NCBI RefSeq assembly: GCF_019973375.1 | Contig: NZ_BPTV01000001.1 | Coordinates: forward strand, 1,488,001-1,552,000 | DNA length: 64,000 nucleotides | Source of the DNA: Prevotella lacticifex | GTDB taxonomy: Bacteria; Bacteroidota; Bacteroidia; Bacteroidales; Bacteroidaceae | Direction: 5' to 3' | Part shown: one piece after another, positions 14,135 through 21,702 of the stretch | Layout of the letters: each line of letters opens with the position of its first letter | Numbering within the stretch: the first letter of the stretch is position 1 | Program-made: the position numbers and the translations under genes | Notes under the pieces: model-generated | What the model was told of the DNA's origin: nothing | Databases searched by the model: none | The model's input: the letters and a program-made list of their open reading frames with translations, nothing else

Positions 14135-14707
14135 ATGAGCAGATTTTACGAAGGACCAGAACCGTGTCCGGGATGTAAAACACCTGGGACGCAAAAGGCA
14201 CGCAGTTCAAAAAATCATCTTTGCGAAGACTGTAAGAAAGCGTTGGAAATCGGTGCGACAATAGTCAAGGAACGTGGACTGGAGAGAAATTTCTACCGCA
14301 TGGACGACTTGACTATGGCGCACATCACTTGGTACAAGGTGCCCATCAAGGAGATTGAGTGGGCTTTGAAGGGGCTACTGGAGACATTCTCACAGTTCGA
14401 CAGCCGTTATGCAGACTGGAATAGTGAGTATTTCGGGCAGATGGAGCCGCTGACGGGTCATCACGACTTTGTATTGCCGAAGGTTACTTATGATGCTGCA
14501 AAGGTACTGACGGAGAAAATCATGGACTTCTGCTGGCAGCTATGCAAGGAAAAAGGAGAATATAAGAAACAACTCGAAGCCGAAGTCAACGAAGAGCGAA
14601 ACCGCATATATAACGAGGGGGTGGCTTACGGTCGCAACCTTCTCACACAGCTTAATCGTGGCGAGATTGCTCTGAGCGATTTTGAGGCAACAGTGAAGAA
14701 ATACTAA
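14135..14707 (+). CDS. Phage protein with N-terminal zinc ribbon
   Basis: This 190-residue protein starts at ATG 14135 after an A-rich leader. It opens with a likely zinc ribbon, CPGC at residues 9-12 and CEDC about 18 residues later, then a mostly helical body and a final helix (YGRNLLTQLNRGEIALSDFEATVKKY). The paired CxxC motifs indicate metal and possibly nucleic-acid binding. No named family. It is followed 18 bp later by another small gene. Confidence 0.6.
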   Translation: MSRFYEGPEPCPGCKTPGTQKARSSKNHLCEDCKKALEIGATIVKERGLERNFYRMDDLTMAHITWYKVPIKEIEWALKGLLETFSQFDSRYADWNSEYFGQMEPLTGHHDFVLPKVTYDAAKVLTEKIMDFCWQLCKEKGEYKKQLEAEVNEERNRIYNEGVAYGRNLLTQLNRGEIALSDFEATVKKY

Positions 14708-14725
14708 CGAAAAATGTAACGAGAA

Positions 14726-14986
14726 ATGGATATTACACCTAAATTCAAATTTGTCGAAGGTAGCTTTAATACCAAGACAAACAGGATGCTGGTCATTGCC
14801 AGTGACAATCATGGTACGGTAGAACTCTGCTTCAAGGAAGAGGACTGTGGCTGGAACATTCCGTTTGCCAAGATTAAACTTTTCGACAGCGGATTGTATA
14901 AGGACTTCAAGGCAACAATGGAAGATGCCCGGAAGTTGGGCGAAGAGATTGCTCGTCGCTGGAATGAATGTGCCGACAAAAGATAA
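14726..14986 (+). CDS. Small hypothetical protein
   Basis: This 86-residue protein has a beta-rich first half (FKFVEGSFNTKTNRMLVIAS, GTVELCFKEEDCGW) and a helical end (DARKLGEEIARRWNECADK). An AAGGAGG ribosome site for the next gene lies right after its stop. No motif that I recognise; only its place in the phage operon supports it. Confidence 0.52.
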   Translation: MDITPKFKFVEGSFNTKTNRMLVIASDNHGTVELCFKEEDCGWNIPFAKIKLFDSGLYKDFKATMEDARKLGEEIARRWNECADKR

Positions 14987-14998
14987 GGAGGACTAAAT

Positions 14999-15481
14999 AT
15001 GGCAAATATGAAGACAATCCCCATGAACGCCACCAACGGCGAGACGTTTCCGCGCATCTGGAAGACGGCACAGCACGGCACGTTCGACGGGCTCAACCCC
15101 GACGATCCTTACTTGGAGCAGTGCCGCTGGTGGCTCGAACGATTTGAGTGCATCGTCATCTTCACTCGCGACGTCGGCTACCACACGTCAGGATGGTGGA
15201 AGAACCCAGACTACGAACGGTGCTATCACCTCTCCATATCCTTCCCCGGTGGCATGAAACGCTCACGCCTGGAGTATGTAATCAAGCAACTCTTTGGCGA
15301 TGACCGGCGTTGGCTATGGTGCGAGGGACCTTACTCGGAGGTTGGCCGACAGTGTGGCGTGTTCCACTACCGCCTGTTCTGCGACCCTGCGTGGAAACCA
15401 CTGAAGCCCCGTGGTGAAGTCTATACACGAGAGTTCACCGAAGCAGGCTGGAAGAGTTTTTCTGAATTACATCAATTATAA
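14999..15481 (+). CDS. Trp-rich hypothetical phage protein
   Basis: This 160-residue protein is unusually rich in Trp, Arg and Cys (CRWWLERFECIVIF, GWWKNPDYERCYHL, RRWLWCEGPYSE). It has a strong ribosome binding site (AAGGAGG seven bases upstream). Base composition is richer in G and C than its neighbours at the 5' end, which may mean a different origin. No membrane segment or signal. Family unknown to me. Confidence 0.6.
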   Translation: MANMKTIPMNATNGETFPRIWKTAQHGTFDGLNPDDPYLEQCRWWLERFECIVIFTRDVGYHTSGWWKNPDYERCYHLSISFPGGMKRSRLEYVIKQLFGDDRRWLWCEGPYSEVGRQCGVFHYRLFCDPAWKPLKPRGEVYTREFTEAGWKSFSELHQL

Positions 15482-15494
15482 AAACTTTAAGATT

Positions 15495-15656
15495 ATGAAA
15501 ATTGTAAGATTTGACGAAAAAGGGAATTGTCAGTTTGTTTATTTTAACTGGCGTAGGTTTAGGTTTGAAACAAGTTGCTGGGCTAATAGCCTTTCGGAGT
15601 TGCTCGGCAAGACCAAGAACAAGAAGTGCCTGATTATAGGTTTGTGGAATCATTAA
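15495..15656 (+). CDS. Very small basic protein
   Basis: This frame has 53 codons starting at ATG 15495 (MKIVRFDEKGNCQFVYFNWR), basic and aromatic. It begins 13 bp after the previous stop, behind the A-rich leader AAAACTTTAAGATT, in line with the spacing of this operon. An earlier start in the same frame would run through the previous gene. Short length makes this less certain than its neighbours. Confidence 0.45.
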   Translation: MKIVRFDEKGNCQFVYFNWRRFRFETSCWANSLSELLGKTKNKKCLIIGLWNH

Positions 15657-15674
15657 GCCAAATGAGGACTGACG

Positions 15675-16127
15675 ATGGGAGCATATATTGCAAGACAGCC
15701 AAACGGCCTGCTGTGCCGGTTCTCGTCAAGTGTGGATGCCGTGACGCACTACAACTACAGCGAGGAAGAGTATATTGAACTATGTGCGGAGAGGGCGAGA
15801 GAAGAAGCACGTCGCAATCTGCAAGACCCGCACTTCATCAAGCCGTTTGACCGCGTGGTGGATGATGTCCGCTTCGACAATATCACTTACGAGGAATGGG
15901 TGAAGCAAGCTGGTGAAATGGGTTACACGGAGCCTGACTGGAAGTTCAAGCCTGGCGACTGGGTGATAGTCCACAGCGACAATGACAACACGGACGGTCA
16001 CGAGGGCAAAGTGTGGAAATCGTCAAAGGATAAGGATGGTAGGATAAGGGTCGAAGTGTTCATAGAAGAGTTGGAAGGTTCGTGGCTATTTGACGAATCG
16101 GAACTGACAATAAAAGATGAGCCGTAA
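15675..16127 (+). CDS. Hypothetical phage protein with KOW-like segment
   Basis: This 150-residue acidic protein has a helical N-terminal part (YSEEEYIELCAERAREEARRNL). Its C-terminal part (KFKPGDWVIVHSDNDNTDG then HEGKVWKSSKDKDGRIRVEV) has the look of an SH3/KOW-type small barrel, where KPGDWV opens the fold. That is a resemblance only. The next gene may start directly at its stop (TAA ATG). Confidence 0.55.
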   Translation: MGAYIARQPNGLLCRFSSSVDAVTHYNYSEEEYIELCAERAREEARRNLQDPHFIKPFDRVVDDVRFDNITYEEWVKQAGEMGYTEPDWKFKPGDWVIVHSDNDNTDGHEGKVWKSSKDKDGRIRVEVFIEELEGSWLFDESELTIKDEP

Positions 16128-16160
16128 ATGACTCCAGATAATTATAAGAAAAAGAAAAAT

Positions 16161-16481
16161 ATGCAAGAATTTACTATCAACTTACGCGAAGACGGTAGTG
16201 CCGTTATTGCGAGAGACAAGTGGAACAAAGATCACAGCATTAAGGCAATGGACGAGAAGCCTTTCTTGTTCGAGGTCGGGCAGAAGGTGGTTGACATCTT
16301 CAGCAATGTTGTAACTATTAAGGAAATCATTAAGCACCCACCATTAAAGCCAGGCTGCTGCCCTGAGTGGAATCTGCTGGTTGAAGAGAACGGCAACTGC
16401 TACCGGTACACCGAGATTGCAGGCATTTACGTCCGTATGGTGAGTGCCGAAGAATTGGAAACGCTAATTAAGGAGGATTGA
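16161..16481 (+). CDS. Hypothetical phage protein
   Basis: This 106-residue protein is read from ATG 16161 (MQEFTINLREDGSAV), preceded by the purine-rich AAGAAAAAGAAAAAT. A start at 16128, directly after the upstream stop, would add 11 lysine-rich residues and is the alternative. The middle (FEVGQKVVDIFSNVVTIKEI) resembles the barrel seen in the previous gene product, so the two may be distant relatives. Ends in an acidic helix. Confidence 0.52.
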   Translation: MQEFTINLREDGSAVIARDKWNKDHSIKAMDEKPFLFEVGQKVVDIFSNVVTIKEIIKHPPLKPGCCPEWNLLVEENGNCYRYTEIAGIYVRMVSAEELETLIKED

Positions 16482-16483
16482 CT

Positions 16484-16744
16484 ATGGGACCGAAGTACAG
16501 AATGATGCCGGACAAAGGCACCGCAATCAATGCCGTGGCACTTGCCGCAGTCGTTGTGCTGTTCGTACTCGTCATCTTCCAAGGTGTCACACTCGTAAAG
16601 ATGAAGCGATACATTGACGATTCGCAAAGGTTCATCGAATACTGGCGACACAAGACCGACTCGCTATCAGACGAGAACATCAAGTTGTATATGAAAATCT
16701 ACGAATTGAATGACAGTATCATCACGCTAAGGTTCGAGCAGTAG
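16484..16744 (+). CDS. Small single-pass membrane protein with coiled-coil tail
   Basis: This 86-residue protein has an excellent ribosome site (AGGAGG at 16471-16476, seven bases before the ATG). One hydrophobic helix (about residues 12-33, INAVALAAVVVLFVLVIFQG) is followed by a polar helical tail (KMKRYIDDSQRFIEYWRH, then DSLSDENIKLYMKIYELNDS) likely to form a coiled coil. Topology suggests a short N-terminus and a long soluble C-terminal tail. Resembles the general shape of Rz-type or membrane-tethered phage proteins, but it is far from the lysis genes. Confidence 0.6.
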   Translation: MGPKYRMMPDKGTAINAVALAAVVVLFVLVIFQGVTLVKMKRYIDDSQRFIEYWRHKTDSLSDENIKLYMKIYELNDSIITLRFEQ

Positions 16745-16831
16745 CAAAATTCTTCACTCTTCATTCTCAAGAATTTATCAACGAGGGTGCAAGTCCCTCA
16801 TATTATTAACTCATAAAAAACATCAAGTAAC

Positions 16832-17356
16832 ATGGCAAAATTTGCACAAGTTATCGAGTGCCTGAAGAACGGAGGCACAGCCCAGCGCATTGCATGGGAC
16901 GTGACAGGTAACAAGGAAATCATGATGCAGATTCCTCAGCGTATCGCTAAGGACATCGTGCCGAAGATGACCTCAGTACAGGACATCGTGAAGCCTAAGA
17001 TTTCGACCGTAGGCAGTGGCGAGATTGAGTACCATCATCAAGTGCTCATCATCGAGTTCAAGGATGACGAAAAGACACCAGCTCGCGCCACGTACTACAT
17101 CCCGACATGGGAGGACATCATGGCTGACGATTGGCGACTGACTCAGACCGCTGATTCGTACATCGCCCGAATGGTGAACGAGCGCGAGGAGTTGAACGAC
17201 AAGGCCGAGAAGCTCAACAAGTTCTTCTCATCGACTATCTTCAATGGTCTGCCCGACAACAAGAAAGTACTCATGGAACGTCAGTACAAACTGATGACCG
17301 AGTATGTGGAAGTGCTCGACGAGCGCATCAAGTTGGAGAACACCGCGCAGGGCTAA
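16832..17356 (+). CDS. Tad2-like (DUF2829) protein fused to a crAss001_48-like C-terminal domain
   Basis: This protein has 174 residues. The first about 100 follow the DUF2829/Tad2 pattern: FAQVIECLKNGGTAQRIAWD at the start (helix, then Gly, Arg and Trp positions), a variable middle, and WEDIMADDWRL at the end, matching the family's D-A-DW close. Tad2 proteins sequester the cyclic ADP-ribose signal of Thoeris defence. The last about 65 residues (NEREELNDKAEKLNKFF, LMERQYKLMTEYVEVLDERI) form a helical hairpin like the crAss001_48-related phage domain. Family assignment is from motif recall. Ligand binding and anti-Thoeris activity are inferences; many DUF2829 proteins are untested. Confidence 0.68.
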   Translation: MAKFAQVIECLKNGGTAQRIAWDVTGNKEIMMQIPQRIAKDIVPKMTSVQDIVKPKISTVGSGEIEYHHQVLIIEFKDDEKTPARATYYIPTWEDIMADDWRLTQTADSYIARMVNEREELNDKAEKLNKFFSSTIFNGLPDNKKVLMERQYKLMTEYVEVLDERIKLENTAQG

Positions 17357-17365
17357 TCGCCCATC

Positions 17366-17396
17366 GCTACCGCTGCATCGATCATGTGGCGGTAGC
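17366..17396 (+). terminator. Hairpin after the Tad2-like gene
   Basis: GCTACCGC (17366-17373) pairs perfectly with GCGGTAGC (17389-17396) around a 15-base loop, 9 bp after the stop codon region. It has no U-tract. The sequence after it (GTAGCAAATTCTTCACT) is also found, almost identical, at about 16740-16760, before this gene. Confidence 0.4.
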
Positions 17397-17471
17397 AAAT
17401 TCTTCACTTGCGCCCAGGTCGCACGGAGTGGGGCTGATAAGACCACGAATTTAATAAATTAAACGAATGAT

Positions 17472-17804
17472 ATGGAATACCGCTTTATCGAGCACGAACG
17501 CATCAAGGAGCCATTATGCTTAGAGTTCTTCAAGACGTGCATTACCTATCAGCGTGAAGACAGGCACAAGGCATTCACAGGCATTTCATACAAAGAACTG
17601 ATGCAAAGGATGCACATCGGACGTGAGCGTTTGCAACGGCTTTTTAACTGCGTGGAGCGCAACTGGCTCTACTTCAAGATAGAGCACGGCTATATGATAG
17701 AGGCTCACAATATTGTGAGCAGTATTGACTGGAGCAAGCGGTTTTTCATATTCGGCAAGCCGTTTTATCACATCAAAATCAATATGTATCACAACAAAAA
17801 ATAA
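17472..17804 (+). CDS. Possible winged-helix phage protein
   Basis: This 110-residue basic protein has a central stretch (ISYKELMQRMHIGRERLQRL, then FNCVERNWLYFKIEHGYM) that looks like a helix-turn-helix followed by a wing, as in small phage DNA-binding proteins. No signal or membrane segments. It begins about 75 bp after the hairpin at 17366 and ends 8 bp before the next gene. DNA binding is inferred from pattern only. Confidence 0.55.
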   Translation: MEYRFIEHERIKEPLCLEFFKTCITYQREDRHKAFTGISYKELMQRMHIGRERLQRLFNCVERNWLYFKIEHGYMIEAHNIVSSIDWSKRFFIFGKPFYHIKINMYHNKK

Positions 17805-17812
17805 TAGGAACT

Positions 17813-18031
17813 ATGGCAGAGCAGAAACATTTAGGCAGAATCAAGCTACAGCCGGGGCAATCGCTCTTTTGCTTGAACATGAAGACAGGCGAAATAACCG
17901 ATATGGGAAGACCTCGCCAAGTAAATGTCGAAGAGGGCTGCGTGTATCGTACGGCACTCAATCGAAAGTCGTTTATGAAGAAACTCTTTCGACAGGGAAT
18001 CATTAAGGTTGTACCAAAGCATGAGGATTGA
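17813..18031 (+). CDS. Small basic phage protein
   Basis: This 72-residue protein is basic (AEQKHLGRIKLQPGQSLFCL, NRKSFMKKLFRQGIIKVVPK). The N-terminal half is beta-rich, the C-terminal half helical, a size and charge typical of small nucleic-acid-associated proteins. It ends 3 bp before the next start. No family recognised. Confidence 0.52.
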   Translation: MAEQKHLGRIKLQPGQSLFCLNMKTGEITDMGRPRQVNVEEGCVYRTALNRKSFMKKLFRQGIIKVVPKHED

Positions 18032-18034
18032 CCT

Positions 18035-18313
18035 ATGGCAAAATGGAAATGGAACTATACTGACAAGACTCTTCCTGATATAAAGAATGGTGACGGAACG
18101 AGCGACTATGTGCTGGCATTTCCGGGTAACGGTTGTCTGCCACAGGTAGTAAAATACTCCGATGGCAGCTATACCAAGCGCGGATGGTGGACTACCGACT
18201 TCCGCTACCTCTCGATGCGAGTAGGCGGACGGTGCAGTACACAGCAGCGGTTCCCTTATTGGGCACCCATTGAGCAACCGACATTTGAGAATTTGTTAGA
18301 ACAAGAAAAATGA
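18035..18313 (+). CDS. Small Trp/Gly-rich phage protein
   Basis: This 92-residue protein opens KWKWNYTDKTLPDIKNGDG and has a conserved-looking KRGWWTTDFRYLSMRVGG core. Its upstream GAGGATTGACCTATG resembles the translation signal of 16484, showing that this operon reuses the same stop/ribosome-site layout. Phage proteins of this make-up are frequent in Bacteroidetes prophages, but I cannot name a function. Confidence 0.52.
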   Translation: MAKWKWNYTDKTLPDIKNGDGTSDYVLAFPGNGCLPQVVKYSDGSYTKRGWWTTDFRYLSMRVGGRCSTQQRFPYWAPIEQPTFENLLEQEK

Positions 18314-18323
18314 GGAATAGACT

Positions 18324-18839
18324 ATGAGCATTATTATCAACGGAAAAACCTTAGATGAGTACATCAAGGAACAGTCAGAGCATGGTGAGGTGCTGGAGAA
18401 TGTATGTGGTACGATGCACGGCTGTCGCACTACGATGTCGCAGGTGTATGGCGATCATGACAATTTCCTCATCACTAACAATGCGACAGTGACTATACGC
18501 AGAGGTGAAGAGCGTCACACACTACGAGGCAACCGCATAGAAAAGAAGGGCGGCAAGTGGTATGTGGACGGTAAGGTTGTCGATTGGGACACTATCGGTG
18601 GCGAATACAAGCCCGAGAACGTGGTGAGCATCGAGATACACGGCAACGTGAACAGCCTGCGCACCCAGATGGGTGACATCAAGGTAGTGGGCGATGTGCA
18701 GAACATCAACACTACAAGCGGTGACGTGGAGTGCCAGTCCGCATACAACATCAACACTACAAGCGGTGATGTTACTTGTGGCAATGTGGGTGGTGACGTT
18801 CACACTATTAGTGGAGACATTAACTGTAAGCGTGATTGA
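18324..18839 (+). CDS. Protein with beta-helix-type repeats (GDV repeats)
   Basis: This 171-residue protein has an N-terminal part of about 95 residues that is mixed and without motif. From about residue 98 there are short repeats built on G-D-V/I: IHGNVNSLRTQMGDIKVVGD, then NINTTSGDVECQ, NINTTSGDVTCG and HTISGDINC. Such ladders usually fold as a right-handed beta solenoid. Two of the repeats are also near-identical at DNA level (AACATCAACACTACAAGCGG at 18703 and 18748, 45 bp apart), so the array has grown by recent tandem duplication. Role unknown; a structural or binding surface is plausible. Confidence 0.62.
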   Translation: MSIIINGKTLDEYIKEQSEHGEVLENVCGTMHGCRTTMSQVYGDHDNFLITNNATVTIRRGEERHTLRGNRIEKKGGKWYVDGKVVDWDTIGGEYKPENVVSIEIHGNVNSLRTQMGDIKVVGDVQNINTTSGDVECQSAYNINTTSGDVTCGNVGGDVHTISGDINCKRD

Positions 18840-19115
18840 ATGGAAGCAAAGGAACAAAGACCTCGATGCGGTGATTGCTCTCACTTGCGAGAGAAAGCCG
18901 TTAGTGACGTGTGTTCGGTTCTGTGGTGTGATATACCCAACGGAAACCGTAAGGCGAGCAGAGACGTTGGTGGCTGTGACGAGTTTGAGCCGAGTGCTGC
19001 GTGCAAAGCGGAACAGTTGCGCGAAGCTGGTAAGATGTCGGCAGACGATGTATTGAAGGCTGCAGGGCGATTGGGTGAAGAAATCAAAAACATGGATTAT
19101 GCTGTTGAGGGCTGA
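18840..19115 (+). CDS. Cys-rich, probable zinc-binding phage protein
   Basis: This 91-residue protein starts directly after the previous stop (TGA ATG). Its first half holds six cysteines plus a histidine: CGDCSH, then VCSVLWC, then GGCDEF, a pattern common in short zinc-stabilised phage proteins. The second half is helical (DVLKAAGRLGEEIKNMDYAV). It is the last rightward gene before the convergent integrase. Function unknown. Confidence 0.6.
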   Translation: MEAKEQRPRCGDCSHLREKAVSDVCSVLWCDIPNGNRKASRDVGGCDEFEPSAACKAEQLREAGKMSADDVLKAAGRLGEEIKNMDYAVEG

Positions 19116-19143
19116 CAAGTGACTCCATCGAAACAATCACGCA

Positions 19144-20412
19144 TTATTGCAGTTCCTCATCGGTCTTTGGCGGCTCTGTTACTCCACCCAATGCTTCTTC
19201 CTGGAGACATTCAAGGGATTTATCACTGGCAACTGCATCAAAGACTTTCCTGATGGCAAGATCCGCCATCCTCGGTGTGACATGAATATAGTAACCGATG
19301 ACTTTGCGAGACTGAGTGACGGTATCACCAATGCAATACTCGATTACACTGTCTTTGATGAACAATTGGTTTGCCAGTTGTGAGAAAGTCTTGCGTGCAG
19401 AATAATATATTAAATAGGTATCTATTCCGCACTTCTTGGCTAAACGAGGCAGGTTGTCATGGAGTATGCGAGAGAGGGCACCGTAAGAACGCTTATGATG
19501 AATAAAAATCTTTCCACTCTGAGTAAGACGTTCAAGCAGTTCCCTTGCCTCCGGCTGGATTGTAAACTCAGTCTTGGTTGGGAACTTCCTCCTTGACTCT
19601 GTCTTTATTCGCAGGAAGCTAACATGGTTATTGCGGAAATCCTGTTCAACGAGGTCACGAAGGTTCATACCACAGAGATAAAAAGAGAGCATGAAGAGGT
19701 CTCGAGAAACGCTTAACATGGGAGCCCTTTCCTTTGACAAATCAACATCACGGATGGCCCGAAGCTCTTCAAGAGTAATGGCACATTCCCTTTTTGTAGG
19801 CGCAGGATCCTCATAGTCGGAGTACGGGTCAATATCAAACTCCACGAACTTCTGTCTCCTGGCATAGTTGATGACCGTGTGAATGTTCCTCATCTTGATA
19901 GATATGGTAGTCTGAGACAACCCTCTATTATTCTTGAGGTATTGTTCAAAGCGATGCAGCCCATCGGAGGTGAGCAACTGAAGGAGGTAGTCAGAGCCAA
20001 AGAACATTTCAAAATAAGCGATGGCATCACGGTAGAGACGAAGGGTTCCTTCCTTGTAGGCGGTCTTACGAGTCGTAAGGAAGCGTTCACCAATATCATG
20101 TATGCTCTTCGGTCCAGCGTTGCTTTCTGCGTCCTCGATGTACTGGACGAGTTGCGAGCAGGTGTAGTACTCTATATCCGTAGCTCGGTCGCAGATTGCG
20201 TAGATCTTTGACATTCTTATTCTCAGCTGCTGGTTGATATACGAAGCGTTGTTGAGACCTACGACCTGACCGTCATGCAGATATTCGGGACCGGGAACAA
20301 TGAAGCGAGTTACGAAGTAGCGAGTCTGCCCCTTGTGGGAGATAGCAATTCGTATCTTGTGAGTTCCATCAGCCAAAACCTTGGCTGGCAATATGACAAT
20401 TCGCAGGTTCAT
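19144..20412 (-). CDS. Tyrosine-type site-specific integrase
   Basis: This 422-residue recombinase would insert and excise the element. It shows the Bacteroidetes phage-integrase layout: N-terminal arm-binding domain (MNLRIVILPAKVLADGTHKI), SAM-like core-binding domain (about 105-200), and catalytic domain. The active site is readable: Arg252 (CGMNLRDL), Lys270 (LRIKTESRR), Arg340 (YYSARKTF, Tyr in the usual His place) and nucleophile Tyr375 (GYYIHV). I start it at ATG 20412, since the frame upstream encodes a sequence unlike family members. It points leftward, convergent with the early genes, and lies at the right edge of the element. Confidence 0.9.
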   Translation of the reverse strand: MNLRIVILPAKVLADGTHKIRIAISHKGQTRYFVTRFIVPGPEYLHDGQVVGLNNASYINQQLRIRMSKIYAICDRATDIEYYTCSQLVQYIEDAESNAGPKSIHDIGERFLTTRKTAYKEGTLRLYRDAIAYFEMFFGSDYLLQLLTSDGLHRFEQYLKNNRGLSQTTISIKMRNIHTVINYARRQKFVEFDIDPYSDYEDPAPTKRECAITLEELRAIRDVDLSKERAPMLSVSRDLFMLSFYLCGMNLRDLVEQDFRNNHVSFLRIKTESRRKFPTKTEFTIQPEARELLERLTQSGKIFIHHKRSYGALSRILHDNLPRLAKKCGIDTYLIYYSARKTFSQLANQLFIKDSVIEYCIGDTVTQSRKVIGYYIHVTPRMADLAIRKVFDAVASDKSLECLQEEALGGVTEPPKTDEELQ

Positions 20413-20480
20413 CTTCCGACAACTTTTCGACAATAGGTGATATGGAAAAATGGCAACTGGACAACAATCCGACAATAGTT
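20413..20480. promoter_or_regulatory. Paired GACAA sites, candidate integrase arm-binding sites
   Basis: GACAA occurs four times just upstream of the integrase start, at 20418, 20429, 20460 and 20471. Each pair is 11 bp apart (one helical turn) and the two pairs are 42 bp apart. The attachment site should lie between here and porQ (20603); the exact core cannot be set without the left end. Confidence 0.45.
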
Positions 20481-20602
20481 TTATGTGTACTGCTTATACG
20501 GGTGTTCTGTCGTAACTAATTGAAGCTGATGCAAATAGCGTCAAAATCGAGCCTTTCAAAAATACCCGTCTATGGCGATAATAATTGGTTTCATATATAA
20601 TA

Positions 20603-21550
20603 TTAAAGTGTATAAGCGAAATTAAGTAGCAGGCTACCGCTGCTCACGTGGTATTTGCCGTAAGCGAGACTGAGCTTGAATCGGTCGAGATTAATGCCGA
20701 ATCCCAGACTGAGGCCAGCCATGTGGGAGCTCTCGTCGCCGTCGTCGCCCTCAATCTTCATCTCGTCGACCCGGCGGAAATTGTATCCTCCGCCTATCCA
20801 GATGTTGTCGGACAGAAGCACGTCGAGACCTAAGTCGATGTGGTTGGCAAAGCGGTAGTTGTAGTGGGTGAGGTCGACGAGGGTCAACGACAAGCGCAAC
20901 GGTGACGAGCCGAGGCGCTTGCTCACTCCGGCCTGGACGTCGATGGGCATCTTCTCGTATTTGTCGTCGTAGGCCTTCAGCTGTCCGCCGAGATTCTTTG
21001 CCACCAATGACACTGACCAGTCGTGGTCGGGCTCATACCAGTTCAGACCAAGGTCGACACCAATGGCCATGGAGTTGTATGACCCAAGTGCCGAATAGAT
21101 GAATTTGGGAGTTATTCCGCCGACAACATTTTTGAGCAGCAGATAAGTCAGGGTGCCGCTCACGGCAATGTCGTTAGCCGAGAAAGTGCCGGTCTGCACG
21201 CCGTTCTCGTCGACCTCCTTCATCGATCCGTAGTTTATATATTCGGCTCCCACGGCCCACGTCAGCTTGTCGTTGACGACCTTATTGAACGATGCGCTGC
21301 CGACGTTGACTCCGCTCATGTAGTTCATATAGTTCACGCCGATGGTCATATCGCTGACCGATGCCGCCAGGGCAGGATTTGAGAACCCTAACGAGGGGTC
21401 GTCGTCGATGATGGTAATGTTGTCGCCACCGAGGGCGGCGGCATGGGCGCTTACCGGCAAACGGAGAAAATTATATCCTGTCTGACTCTCCTGACCCCTG
21501 CCGTAAAGGGCAAAAATGGTTAACAAGAGAGTGAAAACAACTTTTTTCAT
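20603..21550 (-). CDS. porQ: PorQ, type IX secretion outer-membrane protein
   Basis: This 315-residue beta-barrel protein belongs to the PorQ/PorV-like group of the type IX secretion system, which exports and anchors proteins in Bacteroidetes. It has a signal peptide (MKKVVFTLLLTIFALYGRGQ), then the family opening YNFLRLPVSAHAAALGGDNI and DDDPSLGFSNPAL, and alternating strands to a C-terminal LLLNFAYTL ending in a hydrophobic residue, as barrels do. It is the first core gene beyond the element. A minus-strand -7 box (TAACTTTG, 21573-21580 on the plus strand as CAAAGTTA) lies just upstream of the start. Confidence 0.85.
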   Translation of the reverse strand: MKKVVFTLLLTIFALYGRGQESQTGYNFLRLPVSAHAAALGGDNITIIDDDPSLGFSNPALAASVSDMTIGVNYMNYMSGVNVGSASFNKVVNDKLTWAVGAEYINYGSMKEVDENGVQTGTFSANDIAVSGTLTYLLLKNVVGGITPKFIYSALGSYNSMAIGVDLGLNWYEPDHDWSVSLVAKNLGGQLKAYDDKYEKMPIDVQAGVSKRLGSSPLRLSLTLVDLTHYNYRFANHIDLGLDVLLSDNIWIGGGYNFRRVDEMKIEGDDGDESSHMAGLSLGFGINLDRFKLSLAYGKYHVSSGSLLLNFAYTL

Positions 21551-21702
21551 TTAATGAATTTTAATTTATCGACAAAGTTACTTATTTTTCCAAATATCTG
21601 TATTACTTTTGCCTTGCATTTTTAAAGTGAGTGCAAATAAAATTGAATATTGTCACCTGTTGCATGTCTTACAACGTAAAAAACGGGTGTCTATTGTGAA
21701 CA

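Noticed and set aside
16785..16815. GAGGGTGCAAGTCCCTC, which looks like a tRNA T-arm
   Set aside because: No matching acceptor, D or anticodon arms can be found at the right distances; it is probably just a short hairpin.
20476..20602. Exact attachment core sequence
   Set aside because: Without the left junction no repeat can be matched, so I did not assign coordinates.
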